Shown: one piece after another, positions 62,607-64,000 of the stretch
Position numbering within the stretch: position 1 is the first letter of the stretch
Layout of the letters: each line of letters starts with the position of its first letter
Source: Hyphomicrobiales bacterium
Lineage (GTDB): Bacteria; Pseudomonadota; Alphaproteobacteria; Rhodospirillales; JACKKN01
DNA length: 64,000 bases
NCBI GenBank assembly: GCA_024236415.1
Contig: JACKKN010000013.1
Span: 1 to 64,000, forward strand
Reading direction: 5' to 3'
Translations under genes and position numbers: made by a program
Notes under the pieces: model-generated
Databases searched by the model: none
Told to the model about the DNA's origin: nothing
The model's input: only the letters and a program-made list of their open reading frames with translations

Positions 62607-64000
62607 TCAGGCGGCGCGGCGCAGCCGCCGCGGCGGGACCGGCCGCGGCCGCCGCCGGCGGCGGCGACCGCGGGTCCGGGCCTGGCCGCCCTGCAGGCCC
62701 ACGTCCTGGCGCAGGCCGGGGAACTTCCGCTCGATCTCGGAGAAGTCGAGGATGCGGCTGGACCAGGTGCCCGTGTCGGGGTCGAAGGTGACCCACTGCT
62801 TGCGCTCGAACATCTTCATCATGAAGTAGCGCGGATCGCTGAGGTCGTAGCGCACGCCGGACAGGCTGCGGATGCCGCTGAAATCGGCCCAGGGCACCCG
62901 TTCCATCAGTTGGATCGAGGTCGCCAGGGCCTCGGTTTCCTCGCCGACCCGGGCCAGGCGGTCGATGTCCAGCACGCCGGCCTCGACCCGGCCGTCGCCA
63001 AGGCGCTTGAAATAGATGTTGGCCATGCGCGGGTCGTCCCAGCGGATCCTGGCCGCCGCCAGCTTGTCGAACAGCTCGATCACCGCCTTGCCGTGCCCGG
63101 GGGTCCATTTGCCGCTGGCGACCGCGTTGTCGATGGACGAGAACACGTCGTAGTCCGGCCCGTCGGCCTTCATTTGGATCATGTAGGGGATGTCGGCGTC
63201 CAGGTCGAAGCGGCTGACCGGCAGGTGCGGAATGCCCTCTGCGCGCAGGGTGTCCTGGGCCTGGCGCATGGCCGCGAACAGGCGCTCGACCTCGCCGTCC
63301 TTGCGCCGGTTGGGCACGAACTTGATGGCGTCGTCGGGGTGGCTATCCAGGGCGAAGGCCTGGGCATAGGCGCTGCGGCTGTCGCCGCCCAGGCGGCGGC
63401 CGATCCGGTAGGGAGTTTCGCCGCCGGTCCATGTTTCGCCGGTCCGCGGCACCCGGTCCTGGTCGGCCAGGTTGTTGCGCACCCAGTTGGGCGTGGAATC
63501 CGGGGTCACGTCGGAACTGCCGAGGGCGCTGCCGCCCGCCGCCCCGCCGGCGCCGGCCTGGTTGCGCGCCACCCGGCCGCGCGGCACCGGCTGGCCGGCG
63601 CCGGCGGCGGCCCGGGCCTGGCGCCAGTCGATGGCCAGCACGTTGTTGCCCTGGATCTGGGCATCGAACAGGTCCGCCGGCGTGCTCCAGCTCTTGCCGC
63701 TGCCCGGGTCGCCCACCGCCACCCACAGGCGGCCGTCGCTGGCGCTGACCTCGAAGTTCTCGACCCGCACCCAGTGGTAGGAGTCGGAACCGGTGCGGAT
63801 CATGACGATCAGATCGCGGTCGGCGTCGAGCTGGCTGCGCAGCTCCAGCGCCGTGGGCTTGCGCCCGGCCCAGGCCACGTCGCCGCCGTGGCCGTTGATC
63901 CAGTCCGTCAGCTCGGCCCGGGTCATGCCCTTGCCCGGCTCGAACAGGTTGGCGTCCACGGCGGCCTTGCGCAGGGCCTCCTCCGAACGCAGCCCGGGCA
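62607..64000 (-). CDS. C-terminal part of a large protein with peptidase-like and kinase-like domains (5' truncated by window edge)
   Basis: The frame is open to the window edge, so the start is missing; 464 codons are visible. The first part ('PGLRSEEALRKAAVDANLFEPGKGMTRAEL...YHWVRVENF') resembles papain-like or C39-like toxin domains with a His ('SYHWV') and a following 'VGDPG'; any Cys nucleophile would lie upstream. After a Gly/Ala linker comes a kinase-like fold: 'DAIKFVP' (Lys), 'DDPRMANIYFK' in the catalytic-loop position and 'LDIDRL' in the DFG position. An Arg-rich tail ends it. This architecture suggests an effector or polymorphic toxin; the classification is tentative. Confidence 0.65.
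   Translation of the reverse strand, partial: PGLRSEEALRKAAVDANLFEPGKGMTRAELTDWINGHGGDVAWAGRKPTALELRSQLDADRDLIVMIRTGSDSYHWVRVENFEVSASDGRLWVAVGDPGSGKSWSTPADLFDAQIQGNNVLAIDWRQARAAAGAGQPVPRGRVARNQAGAGGAAGGSALGSSDVTPDSTPNWVRNNLADQDRVPRTGETWTGGETPYRIGRRLGGDSRSAYAQAFALDSHPDDAIKFVPNRRKDGEVERLFAAMRQAQDTLRAEGIPHLPVSRFDLDADIPYMIQMKADGPDYDVFSSIDNAVASGKWTPGHGKAVIELFDKLAAARIRWDDPRMANIYFKRLGDGRVEAGVLDIDRLARVGEETEALATSIQLMERVPWADFSGIRSLSGVRYDLSDPRYFMMKMFERKQWVTFDPDTGTWSSRILDFSEIERKFPGLRQDVGLQGGQARTRGRRRRRRPRPVPPRRLRRAA

Overview
The window is very GC-rich, tightly packed chromosomal DNA with strong G/C preference at third codon positions, many 1-, 4- and 8-bp gene overlaps and frequent GTG/TTG starts. A CIRCE-controlled groESL operon, a SahR-like ArsR-methyltransferase regulator in front of metF-metH, and abundant signalling proteins (GGDEF, class III cyclase, SpoIIE-type phosphatase) suggest a free-living alphaproteobacterium, perhaps of the Rhodospirillales. 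That placement is an inference from gene content and was not tested. I see no rRNA, tRNA, CRISPR array, insertion sequence or prophage; apart from one vapBC toxin-antitoxin pair the window looks like ordinary chromosome.

Layout. 0-9.5 kb: ABC-2 permease, RecX, an ArsC-like protein, radical SAM enzyme, trehalose-phosphatase, a TPR-glycosyltransferase, a GIY-YIG nuclease-like protein, an unknown CRP-fold/TPR pair, a DMT exporter and MlaC. 9.6-15.2 kb: methionine-cycle operon (ArsR-methyltransferase fusion, metF, metH) behind a near-perfect 28-bp inverted repeat. 15.2-28.2 kb: envelope and miscellaneous genes (secreted protein, glycosidase-like lipoprotein, GNAT, a three-domain Aas acyltransferase, LicD-like protein, DUF4136 lipoprotein, SLAC1/TehA channel, DUF898 plus M48 protease, quinone reductase). 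28.2-38.3 kb: DinG-like helicase, groESL, a three-gene glycosyltransferase/DedA operon, FetAB. 38.6-47.1 kb: a diguanylate cyclase, a ClC channel, an HtrA-like protein lacking its catalytic residues, MarC, UvrD/PcrA, a DsbA-fold isomerase and PrmA.

47.1-54.5 kb is the most interesting accessory stretch. After vapBC come a ferredoxin/flavodoxin-NADP reductase, HisG, a HerA-like ATPase, a PaaI-type thioesterase, a PaaA/PaaC-type ferritin-like protein, a flavodoxin, a small zinc-ribbon membrane protein and PaaY. The rest of a phenylacetate pathway is missing. The reductase and the flavodoxin carry the same 34-bp promoter motif, in the same orientation and at the same distance from a candidate -10 box. 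This fits a co-regulated electron-transfer chain that could serve the ferritin-like protein.

54.5-64 kb: a small membrane protein, PsuG, AzlCD, then a SiaABC-type partner-switching operon in which the usual GGDEF enzyme SiaD is replaced by a class III adenylate cyclase. An Old Yellow Enzyme follows. The right edge cuts a large protein that ends in a peptidase-like segment and a degenerate kinase fold, resembling an effector or polymorphic toxin.
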